From AWTP1-13 sp963797005 (GTDB lineage: Bacteria; Pseudomonadota; Alphaproteobacteria; Rhizobiales; Hyphomicrobiaceae), in assembly GCA_963797005.1 (NCBI GenBank), contig CAWCOF010000003.1:124001-188000 (forward strand): a stretch of DNA of 64,000 nt. Reading direction: 5' to 3'. The stretch's first letter is position 1; every line of letters starts with the position of its first letter. Below are positions 43,096 through 52,457 of the stretch, in pieces. A program made the translations under genes and the position numbers. The notes below the pieces were generated by a model. The model was not told the origin of the DNA. It saw only the letters and a list, made by a program, of their open reading frames with translations, and did no database searches.

Positions 43096-44811
43096 ATGAC
43101 CACCAGCGACGACGGCAGCGGCGACCGCGGGTTCCTGCGGGGTCTGCAGACCTACGGCGACCGCGACTTCTCCGTCTACATGCGGCGGGCGTTTGCCAAG
43201 TCCATGGGCTATTCGGCAGACGAGCTGGCCCGTCCCGTGGTCGGCATCGCCTTCACCCATTCCCGCTTCAATCCCTGCCACCGCCACTTCCCCGAGCTCC
43301 TGGACGCCGTGAAGCGGGGCGTTGCGGCAGCCGGTGGCCTGGCGCTGGAGTTCCCCACCATCTCGCTGCACGAGTCCACGCTGGCCCCCAATTCCATGAA
43401 GTTCCGCAACCTCATGGCCATGGACACCGAGGAGATGATCCGGGCCCAGCCCATGGATTCAGTCGTGCTGATGGGCGGGTGCGACAAGACGGTGCCGGCC
43501 CAGCTCATGGGTGCCGCCAGCGCCGGCAAGCCCGCCATACAACTCATCGGCGGCCCGCAGATGACCTCCCGCTACAAGGACGACCGGGTCGGCGCCTGCA
43601 CCGACTGCCGCAAGTTCTGGACCCAGTATCGCGCGGGCAAGCTGGGCGAGGCCGAGATCGCCGAGGTCGAGAGCCGCCTCGTCACCACCGCCGGCACCTG
43701 CGCCGTGATGGGTACCGCCTCCACTATGGCCGCCATCGCCGAGGCTCTGGGCATGACGCTCCCGGGCACCGCCGCCATTCCCGCCGTGCACGCCGATCGC
43801 CTGCGCGCGGCTGAGGCCACCGGCGCCCGCGCCGTGGCGCTCGCCCGCTCCAGCCTCACGCCCGACAAGGTCATCACGGCCGGCGCCATCGAGAACGCCG
43901 CGCGCGTGCTGCTGGCACTCGGCGGCTCCACCAACGGCGTGATCCACCTTGCCGCCATCGCCGGGCGTCTTGGTCTCAAGCTCGACCTAAAACGGCTCAA
44001 CGCGCTCTCCGACACGACCCCCGTCCTCGCCGCCGTAAAGCCGGTCGGCGACCAGTTCTACATGGAGGATTTCTTTGCCGCCGGCGGCATCGGCGCCGTC
44101 ATGCGCGAGCTGAAACCGCTGCTCCATCTCGACGCGCTCACCATCGCCGGCGAAACACTGGGCGAGCGTCTCGCCAACGAGGAAGGCGCCTATGTCGACC
44201 GCCGCGTCATCAAGCCCGCCTCCGATCCGTTGGAGCCGCAGGGCGGCCTCGTCGCGCTGTTCGGCTCGCTCGCCCCCGACGGCGCCATCATCAAGCGCTC
44301 CGCTGCCACGCCCTCCTTGTTCGAGAAGACGGCGCGCGCGATCGTGTTCTCCTCGCTCGACGATATGGCCGCCCGCATCGATGATCCCGCACTCGACGTC
44401 ACCGCAGAGGACATCCTCGTGCTGCAGAACGCCGGCCCCCGAAGTCCCTCCGCCATGCCGGAGGCTGGCTTCCTGCCGATCCCCAAAAAGCTGCTCGCCG
44501 CCGGCGTCAAGGACATGGTGCGCATCTCTGACGCGCGCATGTCGGGCACGGCCTACGGCACCATCGTCCTGCACGTCGCGCCCGAGGCTGCGGCCGGCGG
44601 TCCCCTGGCCTTGGTGAGGGCCGGCGACCAGATTTCGCTCAGCGTCAAGAACCGGAAGCTCGATCTTCTCGTCGACGACGCCGAGCTGGCCAAACGCCGA
44701 GCCGCCCTGAAGGCCTCGTCATCCGAGAGCCTGCGCGGCTACGACAAGCTCTTCCGCGACACCGTCATGCAAGCCCCCGACGGCTGCGACTTCGACTTCC
44801 TGCGCCGCTAG
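43096..44811 (+). CDS. IlvD/Edd family dehydratase
   Basis: A 571-residue Fe-S dehydratase. Cluster-ligand cysteines are visible in FNPCHRHFPELL, VVLMGGCDKTVPAQLMGAAS and TAGTCAVMGTASTMA; MSGTAYGTIVLHVAPEAAAG is the C-terminal barrel signature. The family includes dihydroxy-acid dehydratase and the sugar-acid dehydratases (arabinonate, xylonate). The short GACTDCRKFW insert and the HVAPEAA ending point to the sugar-acid group rather than biosynthetic IlvD. A second neighbouring metabolic gene does not settle this. The ATG at 43096 has GGCGCGCGAGGCG upstream. Confidence 0.85.
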   Translation: MTTSDDGSGDRGFLRGLQTYGDRDFSVYMRRAFAKSMGYSADELARPVVGIAFTHSRFNPCHRHFPELLDAVKRGVAAAGGLALEFPTISLHESTLAPNSMKFRNLMAMDTEEMIRAQPMDSVVLMGGCDKTVPAQLMGAASAGKPAIQLIGGPQMTSRYKDDRVGACTDCRKFWTQYRAGKLGEAEIAEVESRLVTTAGTCAVMGTASTMAAIAEALGMTLPGTAAIPAVHADRLRAAEATGARAVALARSSLTPDKVITAGAIENAARVLLALGGSTNGVIHLAAIAGRLGLKLDLKRLNALSDTTPVLAAVKPVGDQFYMEDFFAAGGIGAVMRELKPLLHLDALTIAGETLGERLANEEGAYVDRRVIKPASDPLEPQGGLVALFGSLAPDGAIIKRSAATPSLFEKTARAIVFSSLDDMAARIDDPALDVTAEDILVLQNAGPRSPSAMPEAGFLPIPKKLLAAGVKDMVRISDARMSGTAYGTIVLHVAPEAAAGGPLALVRAGDQISLSVKNRKLDLLVDDAELAKRRAALKASSSESLRGYDKLFRDTVMQAPDGCDFDFLRR

Positions 44812-44817
44812 GCGAAT

Positions 44818-44900
44818 CTCCCTCTCCCTGCGCTACGCCCCACCGTGCCGCGCGCGTCACCAACACGGGGAGAGGGTCGGGGTGAGGGGCAGAAACTTGC
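44818..44900. repeat. Dispersed repeat, GGGGAGAGGGTCGGGGTGAG family
   Basis: CCCTCTCCCTGCG opens the element and CACGGGGAGAGGGTCGGGGT, GAGGGGCAGAAACTTGCTCC close it. The second part is the reverse complement of the block at about 21988-22024. It lies between the dehydratase and the solute-binding-like gene. Confidence 0.65.
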
Positions 44901-44922
44901 TCCAGCGTCCAAAGGTGCTCCT

Positions 44923-45627
44923 ATGGCAGAACCTCTCCGCATCCTCTCCACCCTCGCCACCAAGGGCGCGCTCTCGCCTCTGGTGGTAAGTTTCACCCAG
45001 GCCACCGGCGTGTCCGTCAGCGCCGACTACGGCCCCACCAACGCGCTCATCCCGCGTCTGCGCGTCGGCGAAGCTGCCGACGTGGCGATCATCACCCGCG
45101 CCGCCCTCGACGAGCTCGCCGCCGAGGGCGTGATCGTTCCCGGAAGCCCTAGCGATATCGCCCGCTCCCGAGTCGGTCTTGCCGTGCGCGCCGGCGCGCC
45201 CAAGCCCGACATTGCCACGGTCGAGGCTCTCAAAGCCACGCTCTTGGGCGCCCGCTCGATCGCCTATTCCAAGATCGGCGCCAGCGGCGTCTACTTCGCC
45301 GGTCTGATCCAGCGGCTCGGCCTCGCCGATGCCGTCAACGCCAAGGCCAACATCACGACGGGCCTCACGGCGAAGCTTGCCGCGCGCGGGGAGGTGGAGC
45401 TGGCGGTCCAGCAGGTGAGCGAGCTGATGCAGGTCGAGGGCGTCGACATCGTCGGGCCCCTTCCCGCGGAGGTGGAGCCCGGCACGGTCTTCGCCGCCGG
45501 CATCGTCGCCAAGTCGAGCAACCGTGACGGCGCCGCCAGGCTCATCGCCCACCTCGCCTCCCCCGCTGCCGCCCACGCCTATGCCGCCGCGGGCCTCGAG
45601 CCGAGGGGTCAGGCCCTGCGGGTCTGA
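44923..45627 (+). CDS. Substrate-binding (ModA-like) domain protein without signal peptide
   Basis: A 234-residue type II periplasmic-binding fold: LRILSTLATKGALSPLVVSF, YGPTNALIPRLRVGEAADVA, IITRAALDELAAEGVIVPGS and YSKIGASGVYFAGLIQRLGL follow the ModA-like order. Yet the N-terminus from the ATG at 44923 (AAAGGTG six bases upstream) has no signal peptide, and the 26 in-frame codons before it come from a repeat element. Either the protein is cytoplasmic, or export was lost. No permease or ATPase gene is adjacent. The ligand is unknown. Confidence 0.75.
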   Translation: MAEPLRILSTLATKGALSPLVVSFTQATGVSVSADYGPTNALIPRLRVGEAADVAIITRAALDELAAEGVIVPGSPSDIARSRVGLAVRAGAPKPDIATVEALKATLLGARSIAYSKIGASGVYFAGLIQRLGLADAVNAKANITTGLTAKLAARGEVELAVQQVSELMQVEGVDIVGPLPAEVEPGTVFAAGIVAKSSNRDGAARLIAHLASPAAAHAYAAAGLEPRGQALRV

Positions 45628-45648
45628 TCCTCGTCCGGCGCCACGTAC

Positions 45649-45740
45649 GTCATGCCCGCGCAGGCGGGCATCCACGCCACGTAGGTGCGGTCGGAACAAT
45701 ACGGAAGCTTGGATGGGTCCCCGCCTTCGCGGGGATGACG
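45649..45740. repeat. Pair of inverted ATGCCCGC/GCGGGCAT repeats
   Basis: GTCATGCCCGCGCAGGCGGG and the following CATCCACG (45649-45676) are answered in opposite orientation by TGGATGGGTCCCCGCCTTCG and CGGGGATGACG (45710-45740). Together they could form a large hairpin before the HMG-CoA lyase gene. A third copy is at 39702-39730. Confidence 0.7.
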
Positions 45741-45834
45741 TCGCTCTATTGCATTTCGCCGCGTATCGAACTTCGGCGGCGTCATGATAAGAATGGAGCT
45801 CTTTGCCACTCCGGCAGCACGCACGAGGTCACCC

Positions 45835-46776
45835 ATGCCCGCCGTCGAAATCCTCGAGGTCGCTCCGCGCGACGGCTTCCAGGCCGTCAAGCCCTTCATC
45901 CCCACAGAGACCAAAATCGCGCTCATCGAGGAGCTTGCCGCCTGCGGCTTCACGCGGATCGAGATCGGCTCCTTCGTCAGTCCCAAAGCCATCCCGCAGA
46001 TGGCCGACACCCCCGAAATCCTCAAGCGAGCGCACCTGCCGAAATCGTTGCGCGTCATGGCACTGGTGCCCAACGCCCGCGGCCTCAACCTTGCGCTCTC
46101 CGCCGGCATCAAGGAGATCAGCTGGGTGATCTCCGTCACCGAGAGCCACAACCGCTCCAACGTCAACCGCAGCGTCGACGACAGCTTCCGCGACTTCGCC
46201 GCCGCCTGGAACGGGTTGGGCGCGAGCAAGCCCAGGCTGCGCCTCGGTCTCTCCACCTGCTTCGACTGCCCGTGGGAAGGCCGCGTGCCGGAGGAGGCTG
46301 TGATCCGCGCCGTCGAACGGGTCATCGAGATCGCGCCCGACGTGGAGATCGGCATCTGCGACACCACGGGCCGCGCCGCGCCCGATCACGTCGGCGGCCT
46401 GTTCGCCAGGATCATGCCCCGCTACGCCAGCGATCGCGTCACCTTCGGCTACCACGGCCACGACACCTACGGCCTCGGCGTCGCCAACGCGATCGAGGCC
46501 TATCGCCAGGGCGTGCGCGTCATCGATGGCGCCGCGGGCGGCCTGGGCGGCTGTCCGTTCGCGCCGGGTGCTGCCGGCAACACGGCGAGCGAAGATCTCG
46601 TGTTCGCCTTCGAGCACATGGGGCTAGATACCGGCATCGACTTCGATCGGCTGCTCGCCGCCGCCGACCGCATTGCCGCGGTGGCGCCGCAGCAGGCGGG
46701 CGGCAAGTTGCGCGTCGTGCCGCGCAAGCGTGCGCTCGCCGGCTTTGGTCATGCAACGCAGGGCCTGTCCGCCTGA
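45835..46776 (+). CDS. Hydroxymethylglutaryl-CoA lyase
   Basis: A 313-residue class II aldolase-fold lyase cleaving HMG-CoA to acetoacetate and acetyl-CoA. VAPRDGFQAVKPFIPTETKI carries the active-site Arg-Asp, FGYHGHDTYGLGVANAIEAY the metal-binding His pair, and GGLGGCPFAPGAAGNTASED the catalytic Cys signature of HMG-CoA lyases. The ATG at 45835 has GAGGT five bases upstream; an upstream ATG at 45784 is in frame but lacks one. It fits leucine degradation, but no other genes of that pathway are adjacent. Confidence 0.88.
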   Translation: MPAVEILEVAPRDGFQAVKPFIPTETKIALIEELAACGFTRIEIGSFVSPKAIPQMADTPEILKRAHLPKSLRVMALVPNARGLNLALSAGIKEISWVISVTESHNRSNVNRSVDDSFRDFAAAWNGLGASKPRLRLGLSTCFDCPWEGRVPEEAVIRAVERVIEIAPDVEIGICDTTGRAAPDHVGGLFARIMPRYASDRVTFGYHGHDTYGLGVANAIEAYRQGVRVIDGAAGGLGGCPFAPGAAGNTASEDLVFAFEHMGLDTGIDFDRLLAAADRIAAVAPQQAGGKLRVVPRKRALAGFGHATQGLSA

Positions 46777-46850
46777 GGGCGCTTCTCCACCACGAAGTTG
46801 CCGCGCGAATCGCCTAGAGCCTCGCCGGGGTCGGGCTCCGGAGGCCACTC

Positions 46851-47714
46851 ATGCGGCAACGCCCGCTCGCATTGCTGCTAGCTGCAATCCTGATTTCACT
46901 GCCGGCCGTCGCGCACGCCCAGGGCCGCTTGGCACTGGTCATCGGCAACGGCGCCTACCGGCACACGCCGCGTCTCGTCAATCCCGTCAACGATGCCAGA
47001 GATATTGCTGCGGCCCTCTCTTCGCTGGGCTTCGACGTTACCGAGGCCATCGATCTCGACAAGCGCGCCTTCGACGAGGCCTTGCGCGCCTTTGCCGACC
47101 GCAGCACCGCTGCGGACGTCGCGCTCGTCTTCTATGCTGGCCATGGCCTCCAGGTCTCCGGCCAGAACTATCTGCTTCCCGTCGACGCCAGGCTCGAGAG
47201 CGAGCGTGACCTCGACTTCGAGACCGTCCAGCTCGACGTGATCCTGCGCCAGCTCGAGACCGGCCGCGACGGCAAGACCAACCTCGTCTTCCTCGATGCC
47301 TGCCGCGACAACCCGCTCGCCCGCAATCTCGCTCGTACGATGGGCGTGCGCGCGGTTCGGCGGGGCCTCGCGCCCGTCGAGTCCGGCGCCGGCGTGTTCG
47401 TCGCCTTCTCCACCCAGCCCGGGAACGTCGCGCGCGACGGGGTGGGCCGCAACTCGCCCTTCGCGGCGGCGCTGCTCAGCCACATCGCGGCCCCCGACCG
47501 CAATGTCAGCGCCTTGATGATCGCCGTGCGCAAGGACGTGATCGCAGCGACCGGCGGCGCCCAAGTGCCCTGGGACCACTCGGCGTTGACGGGCGAGTTC
47601 TATTTCAACCCCTGGACTGGCATCGTCACCGGCTCGGTGCCCCCACGCCGGCCGAGCACGCCGCAGGAGGAGCGCATGCGCCGCCTCGACGAGGAACTCG
47701 GCCGGCGCCCCTAG
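46851..47714 (+). CDS. Secreted caspase-like (C14) protease
   Basis: A 287-residue exported protein. A signal peptide (LALLLAAILISLPAVAHAQG) is followed by a p20-like caspase domain. RLALVIGNGAYRHTPRLVNP is the typical first strand. The catalytic dyad is His98 in VFYAGHGLQ and Cys151 in VFLDACRDNPLARN, both present. The C-terminal GEFYFNPWTG region and basic tail follow. Such proteins are common in Hyphomicrobiales; targets and function are unknown. It is a single gene, not fused to repeats. Confidence 0.88.
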   Translation: MRQRPLALLLAAILISLPAVAHAQGRLALVIGNGAYRHTPRLVNPVNDARDIAAALSSLGFDVTEAIDLDKRAFDEALRAFADRSTAADVALVFYAGHGLQVSGQNYLLPVDARLESERDLDFETVQLDVILRQLETGRDGKTNLVFLDACRDNPLARNLARTMGVRAVRRGLAPVESGAGVFVAFSTQPGNVARDGVGRNSPFAAALLSHIAAPDRNVSALMIAVRKDVIAATGGAQVPWDHSALTGEFYFNPWTGIVTGSVPPRRPSTPQEERMRRLDEELGRRP

Positions 47715-47761
47715 AGCCGTTCCGAGTTGGATCGACGTAGCAATCAGCGGTCATCGACCCA

Positions 47762-47830
47762 GTGCTGAGCTTGTCGAAGCACGCCATTGTCAACCTCATT
47801 CGCCCTTCGACAAGCTCAGGGCTGAGGGCT
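47762..47830. repeat. GAGCTTGTCGAAGCACG / CGCCCTTCGACAAGCTCAGGGC repeat
   Basis: TGAGCTTGTCGAAGCACG and, 20 bases on, CGCCCTTCGACAAGCTCAGG make an inverted repeat. A second copy, with GAACCACG and CGACAGGCTCAGGGCGG, lies at 56070-56134. It is a repeat widely scattered in proteobacterial genomes. It fills the gap before the acyl-CoA synthetase gene. Confidence 0.75.
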
Positions 47831-47913
47831 CGTGCTTCCATGAAAACCGGAACGACACCAACTCGACCGAGCGCCCCTTCTTCTGCCATGATCGGGCGAG
47901 GAGGACGCGACCC

Positions 47914-49556
47914 ATGCATCTCGCCGGCAAGACCTACGAGGAGGTTTACTGGAGCTTCCGCTGGGAGACGCCGGCGCGGTTCAACATCGCCGAGGCTATC
48001 TGCGAGCGCCACGCGGCGTTGAAGCCCGATGCCCCAGCGCTACTCTACGAGCAAGCCGACGGCGCGCTGCGTTCCTGGAGCTTCGGCGAGGTCTCCGAGC
48101 ACGCCAACCGCTGCGCCAATGTTCTGGCCCACCTCGGCGTCGGCCGCGGCGTCATCGTCGGCATCCATCTGCCGCAGTGCCCCGAGAGCCTGATCGTCCA
48201 CATCGCCATCCAGAAGCTCGGCGCCATCGCGCTGCCGCTCTTCACGCTGTTCGGCCCCGAGGCGGTCGGCTACCGCCTCGCCGACAGCGGCGCGCGCGTC
48301 CTCATCACCACGCCCGCGGCCCTGGAGCGCACCGCAGATGCGGTGCGGGCCGTCGACACGGTGCAGCACGTCGTCACTGTCAGCGATGCCGCGGCCCAAG
48401 GCGCCCACGACTTCTGGTCCCTCCTGGCGCGCGCCGCACCCAGCGCCCCCACCGCCGAAACGTCCGCGGACGATCCCGCGCTCCTCATCTACACCTCCGG
48501 CACCACCGGCAACCCGAAGGGCGCACTGCATGCCCAGCGCGTGCTGATCGGCCACCTGCCCGGCGTGATGGTGCCGCACGACTTCTTCCCCAAGCCCGGC
48601 GACAGGTTCTGGACGCCGGCCGACTGGGCCTGGGCCGGCGGGCTGCTCGACGTGCTGTTCCCCTCCCTCTTCCACGGCGTGGCCGTGGTGGGCTCCGTGC
48701 GCGCCAAGTTCGAGCCGGAGTGGGCCTTCGACTTTCTGGGCCGGCACGGCGTGCGCAACACCTTCATGCCGCCGACCGCGCTCCGCCTCATGCGCCAGGT
48801 GCCGAACCCGCGCGCGCACTTCGCCTATGCGCGTGCGCTCGATCGGCACGGGCGGCGAGAAGCTGGGCGAAGACATGATGGCGTGGGGCCGCGACACGTT
48901 CGGCCTCGAGCTCTCCGAGTTCTACGGCCAGACCGAGGTCAACCTTGTGGTCGGCAACTCGCCGGGCCTCTTCCCGGTGCGCGCGGGCTCCATGGGCCGC
49001 GCCATTCCGGGCCACACCGTCGAGGTGGTGGACGACCAGGGCAACGTGCTGCCCGCCGGCGAGCCCGGTATCGCCGCCGTGCGCCGGCCCGACCCCGTCA
49101 TGTTCCTCGAGTACTGGAAAAACCCCGAGGCAACGGCGGAGAAGTTCCGGGGCGACTGGTGCCTGCTCGGCGACGTGGCGGTGAAGGACGCCGACGGCTA
49201 CTTCTGGTTCCAGGGCCGCGACGACGACATCATCAGCTCGGCCGGCTACCGCATCGGTCCCGGCGAGGTGGAGGAATGCCTCACGAAGCACGCGGCGCGT
49301 GGCGCTGGCGGGCGTGATCGGCTCGCCCGATCCGATCCGAGGCGAGGTGGTGACGGCGTTCATCGTGCTCACCGCGGGCTACGAGCCGAGCCCCGCGCTT
49401 GCCGCCGAAATCCAGATGTTCGTGAAGGAGCGGCTCGCCGCTCACGAGTATCCGCGCAAGGTGCGCTTTGTGTCCGCGATGCCGATGACGGTCACCGGCA
49501 AGATCCGCCGCAAGGACCTGCGCGCGCTCGATCGCGAGAGCCCGGAAGGCGCCTAA
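47914..49556 (+). CDS. AMP-binding acyl-CoA synthetase (single-base frameshifts at 48832 and 49298)
   Basis: An ANL-superfamily ligase of about 546 residues that activates a carboxylic acid to its CoA ester via an acyl-AMP. The P-loop is LIYTSGTTGNPKGALHAQ. An extra C at 48832 (GCG-C-GTG) breaks the first frame after HFAYA; the second continues VRSIGTGGEKLGEDMMAWGR and ELSEFYGQTEVNLVVGNSPG. A second extra C at 49298 (again GCG-C-GTG) needs a third frame, VALAGVIGSPDPIRGEVVTA, with the catalytic lysine in TVTGKIRRKDLR. The N-terminus (MHLAGKTYEEVYWSFRWETP) is typical of medium-chain or acetyl-CoA synthetase-like members. Substrate unknown. Confidence 0.82.
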
Positions 49557-49714
49557 GGGAGGGGTCCAGCCCCATCCCCGGCAACCACGATCCCGCAAAA
49601 CCCGAGGCCTGTTGTAGTTTTGGCACCAGCCGCCCCGCCCGACGGGATATGCTTGCGGTTGCGTCACGTGCTTTTGCAGTCAGTCGTATTTCGGCCGGTG
49701 ACGAGGTGTGTGTT

Positions 49715-51673
49715 ATGTGGCGTGCGTTGACGTTTGCGGCGGCTTTGGCCGCTTCCATTTCCTCGGTGCAGGCGCAGAATTTTTCCGGCGCCTACGTCTT
49801 CGGCGACAGCACCGTTGACGGCGGCTGGTGGAAGGGCTCGTTTTCCGATAATTGCGATTTAGCCCCGACACCCTGCACGCCTGCGGTCACCAATACGCAA
49901 AAAAACCAGAAGATCTCCAACTCGATCGACGCAGGTCACAACGGTGCCCCCGTCGGCGCGGGTTACCTCATGAACTCGCAGCTGCTGGCAGGCTTCTTCG
50001 GCTTGTCGGCTGACTCGGCCAACCAACCGGGCGGCACGAACTACGCCATATCGGGCGCCGTCAACAACGAGGCCGACGGTCAGGGCAACCTCAATCAGAA
50101 TCCGGGACTGCCCTCCACCATTCAGCAGATGGCCAACTACCTCATCGCGAATGGAGGGCAGGCCAACCCCTCGGGCCTCTACTACATCAGCTCCGGCGGC
50201 AATGACATCACCTATGCCCAGGACACGTTCGCCACGCTTGCCGACCGGCAGAATTTCGTCGCGACCGAGGCGGCGGCATTGGTCCAAGGCATCGCTACGC
50301 TGCATGCAGCGGGTGCCCAGTATTTCGTGGTCGACAGCAATCACGGCCCCGGCGGTCCAGGCACGCTCGGTGAGTACTACACCCAGCAATTGTGGTTCGG
50401 GCTCGCCGCCGCAGGCGTCAATTTCGTTCCCGCTGACATCAGCTCCATGGTGCGATACGTCCGCGCCAATCCGACAGAGTTCGGCTTCACCGCGGCCACC
50501 GTGCTGCCCGGCGTCGTGGCGGGGGTAACGAGCACGGGCTCGGCCTGCGTCATTCACTCCGGTGCATTGGGGCCGACCGCCGGCTGGGGCCAATGGTGCG
50601 TGAATACGACGACGCCGAGCGCCGACTACGCCTACCTGGCATCGGCGGACGCCCAGCAGACCTACTTCTACTCGGACGATCAACACTTCTCGGCGGCCGG
50701 CCAGAAGATCGAGGCGGACTACGTCTACAGCCTCATCGCGGCGCCGAGCCAGATCTCCCTGCTGGCGGAGAACGCGATCAAGACGCGCACGAGCCTCGTT
50801 GCCTCCATCCAGAGCCAGATCGCCGCGACCCACGCAAACCACGGGCCCGGCATGTTCAACGCCTGGGTGACCGGAGATGTCGGCAGGCTGAGCATCGACA
50901 ACTACCCGGGCCTTCCCGGCGATCCCAGCACGCCGGTCGCGCTGGCCGGCGGCGTCTCGGTCAATATCGGGCCCGGCGCGATCGTTGGCGCTGCTGTTTC
51001 GGTCGGCCACAATGCGCCGGGTTGGGACGACAATCGCGGCAAGTTCGAGCAGGACGAAACGACGGGCAGCCTGTATGCGGCCTATCGAGGCCCCGCCCTC
51101 TGGGGAACTCTGATCGCCACCTACGGCGCGCTCGACTACGACGTGGACCGCAATGTGCCGATCGGCTTGGCGCTCTTCTCCAACCACGCCAGCACGAGCG
51201 GGCACAACTGGTCTGTGGCGGGTCAGCTCGGCTACGACTTCACCGTCGGCATCGTCAAGACCGGCCCGGTTGCCGGTCTGCTGTGGCAGCGCGCCAACAT
51301 CGACGGCTTCGTCGAAAGCGGTGGCGAGTTCACCAGCCTGGGCTTCGGCGACCAGGATCGGACGTCGGCGGTCACGGCGCTCGGGTGGCATGCCCGCGTG
51401 GACCTCGGGATCTGGCAGCCCTTCGCGCAAGTGGTGTGGAACCACGAGCTTGCCGATACCGACCGCAGCGTCACGGCTTTCCTCACCAGCGCGACGGCGC
51501 CGAGCTACGCTCTGCCGGGCGTTACCGTGGGCAAGGATTGGGGAACCGCCACGCTGGGCACGACGGTGCAGCTTGGCCCTGGCGTGATGGCCCTCGGCTC
51601 AATCGAGACGGAGTTCGGGGATCACGACGTGCAGGCATACGGCGGACGTATCGGTCTCAACGTCCGGTTCTAA
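49715..51673 (+). CDS. GDSL-family autotransporter esterase
   Basis: A 652-residue type V secreted lipase/esterase. A signal peptide (MWRALTFAAALAASISSVQA) is followed by the GDSL passenger. Block I is YVFGDSTVDGGW with Ser; block III is ISSGGNDITYAQ; block V is SDDQHFSAAG with the Asp and His. A helical linker (ENAIKTRTSLVASIQSQIAA) leads to a C-terminal beta-barrel of about 280 residues that ends in phenylalanine (RIGLNVRF). EstA-like proteins are surface-displayed esterases. The ATG at 49715 has GAGGTG about eight bases upstream. Confidence 0.88.
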   Translation: MWRALTFAAALAASISSVQAQNFSGAYVFGDSTVDGGWWKGSFSDNCDLAPTPCTPAVTNTQKNQKISNSIDAGHNGAPVGAGYLMNSQLLAGFFGLSADSANQPGGTNYAISGAVNNEADGQGNLNQNPGLPSTIQQMANYLIANGGQANPSGLYYISSGGNDITYAQDTFATLADRQNFVATEAAALVQGIATLHAAGAQYFVVDSNHGPGGPGTLGEYYTQQLWFGLAAAGVNFVPADISSMVRYVRANPTEFGFTAATVLPGVVAGVTSTGSACVIHSGALGPTAGWGQWCVNTTTPSADYAYLASADAQQTYFYSDDQHFSAAGQKIEADYVYSLIAAPSQISLLAENAIKTRTSLVASIQSQIAATHANHGPGMFNAWVTGDVGRLSIDNYPGLPGDPSTPVALAGGVSVNIGPGAIVGAAVSVGHNAPGWDDNRGKFEQDETTGSLYAAYRGPALWGTLIATYGALDYDVDRNVPIGLALFSNHASTSGHNWSVAGQLGYDFTVGIVKTGPVAGLLWQRANIDGFVESGGEFTSLGFGDQDRTSAVTALGWHARVDLGIWQPFAQVVWNHELADTDRSVTAFLTSATAPSYALPGVTVGKDWGTATLGTTVQLGPGVMALGSIETEFGDHDVQAYGGRIGLNVRF

Positions 51674-51707
51674 CCGACCCGTGTGATGGCATTTGCGAGA
51701 CACCACA

Positions 51708-52247
51708 CTAGCCGCGGCGGAACTTGCGCAGGAAGGCCTCGCGTGCCGCCACGTCCTCGAGCGGCCCGACCAGGCGCAGCCCCATGCCGGTGGCGGTGCG
51801 CCAGGCTACCTCGACGCGATGGATGATCCCGCGCGACGCCTCGGCCAGATAGAACTCTCCCGGAAGTCCGTGCGAGCTCAGCATGCGGATGTGGGCACCG
51901 CCCTCCGACATGTTGTCGATGGTGACGTCGACGACCGACTGGGCCTTGCCGAAGATGACCTTGCCTTCCTTGAGCACGCGCCGCCGGGGCGACGTGCGGT
52001 GCTCTGCTTTTCCTTTGGTCGCAGGCTCGGGTTGGCCGGACGGCGCCGCCGCCTGATCGGCAGGCTGCCCCGCCGCGGGCTGTTCGGTGTTGGGTCGCGT
52101 GTTTGCGGACGGCACGGTCTGCCCCTGCGCGGGCTGGCTGTCCATGGGACGATAAGCGTCGGGAGTGCCCGACCTACGGGCGGGCTGGCTCGGCGTGACG
52201 TTCCCGGAACCGGGCCCGGAACCGGGAAGGGACGCATCTTGTGACAT
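51708..52247 (-). CDS. PilZ domain protein
   Basis: A 179-residue protein whose first half is a disordered Pro/Gln/Ala-rich tail. The second half is a PilZ domain: RTSPRRRVLKEGKVIF (the RxxxR cyclic-di-GMP motif), VDVTIDNMSEGGAHIRM (the (N/D)xSxxG motif) and ATGMGLRLVG. Both motifs are intact, so cyclic-di-GMP binding is expected. No output domain or partner gene is adjacent, so its target is unknown. Confidence 0.88.
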   Translation of the reverse strand: MSQDASLPGSGPGSGNVTPSQPARRSGTPDAYRPMDSQPAQGQTVPSANTRPNTEQPAAGQPADQAAAPSGQPEPATKGKAEHRTSPRRRVLKEGKVIFGKAQSVVDVTIDNMSEGGAHIRMLSSHGLPGEFYLAEASRGIIHRVEVAWRTATGMGLRLVGPLEDVAAREAFLRKFRRG

Positions 52248-52457
52248 AGCATCTGCCCTTTGAGACAGTACGCGCAGCCCCCCGCTCGGGAGAGTAGGTG
52301 CCTGCTTCTTAACAGGTGCTTTATTCGCCCGCGCAGGTTGTAGCGAACGATGCTGCTTGTATGCGCATTTGCCTGCACCGGCGGTTTCGGACGGGGAAAG
52401 CGGCCAACTCCAGCCCTGGCGCTTAGCGCATCGCTGCGGACGTGGCGTGGCTACCCG

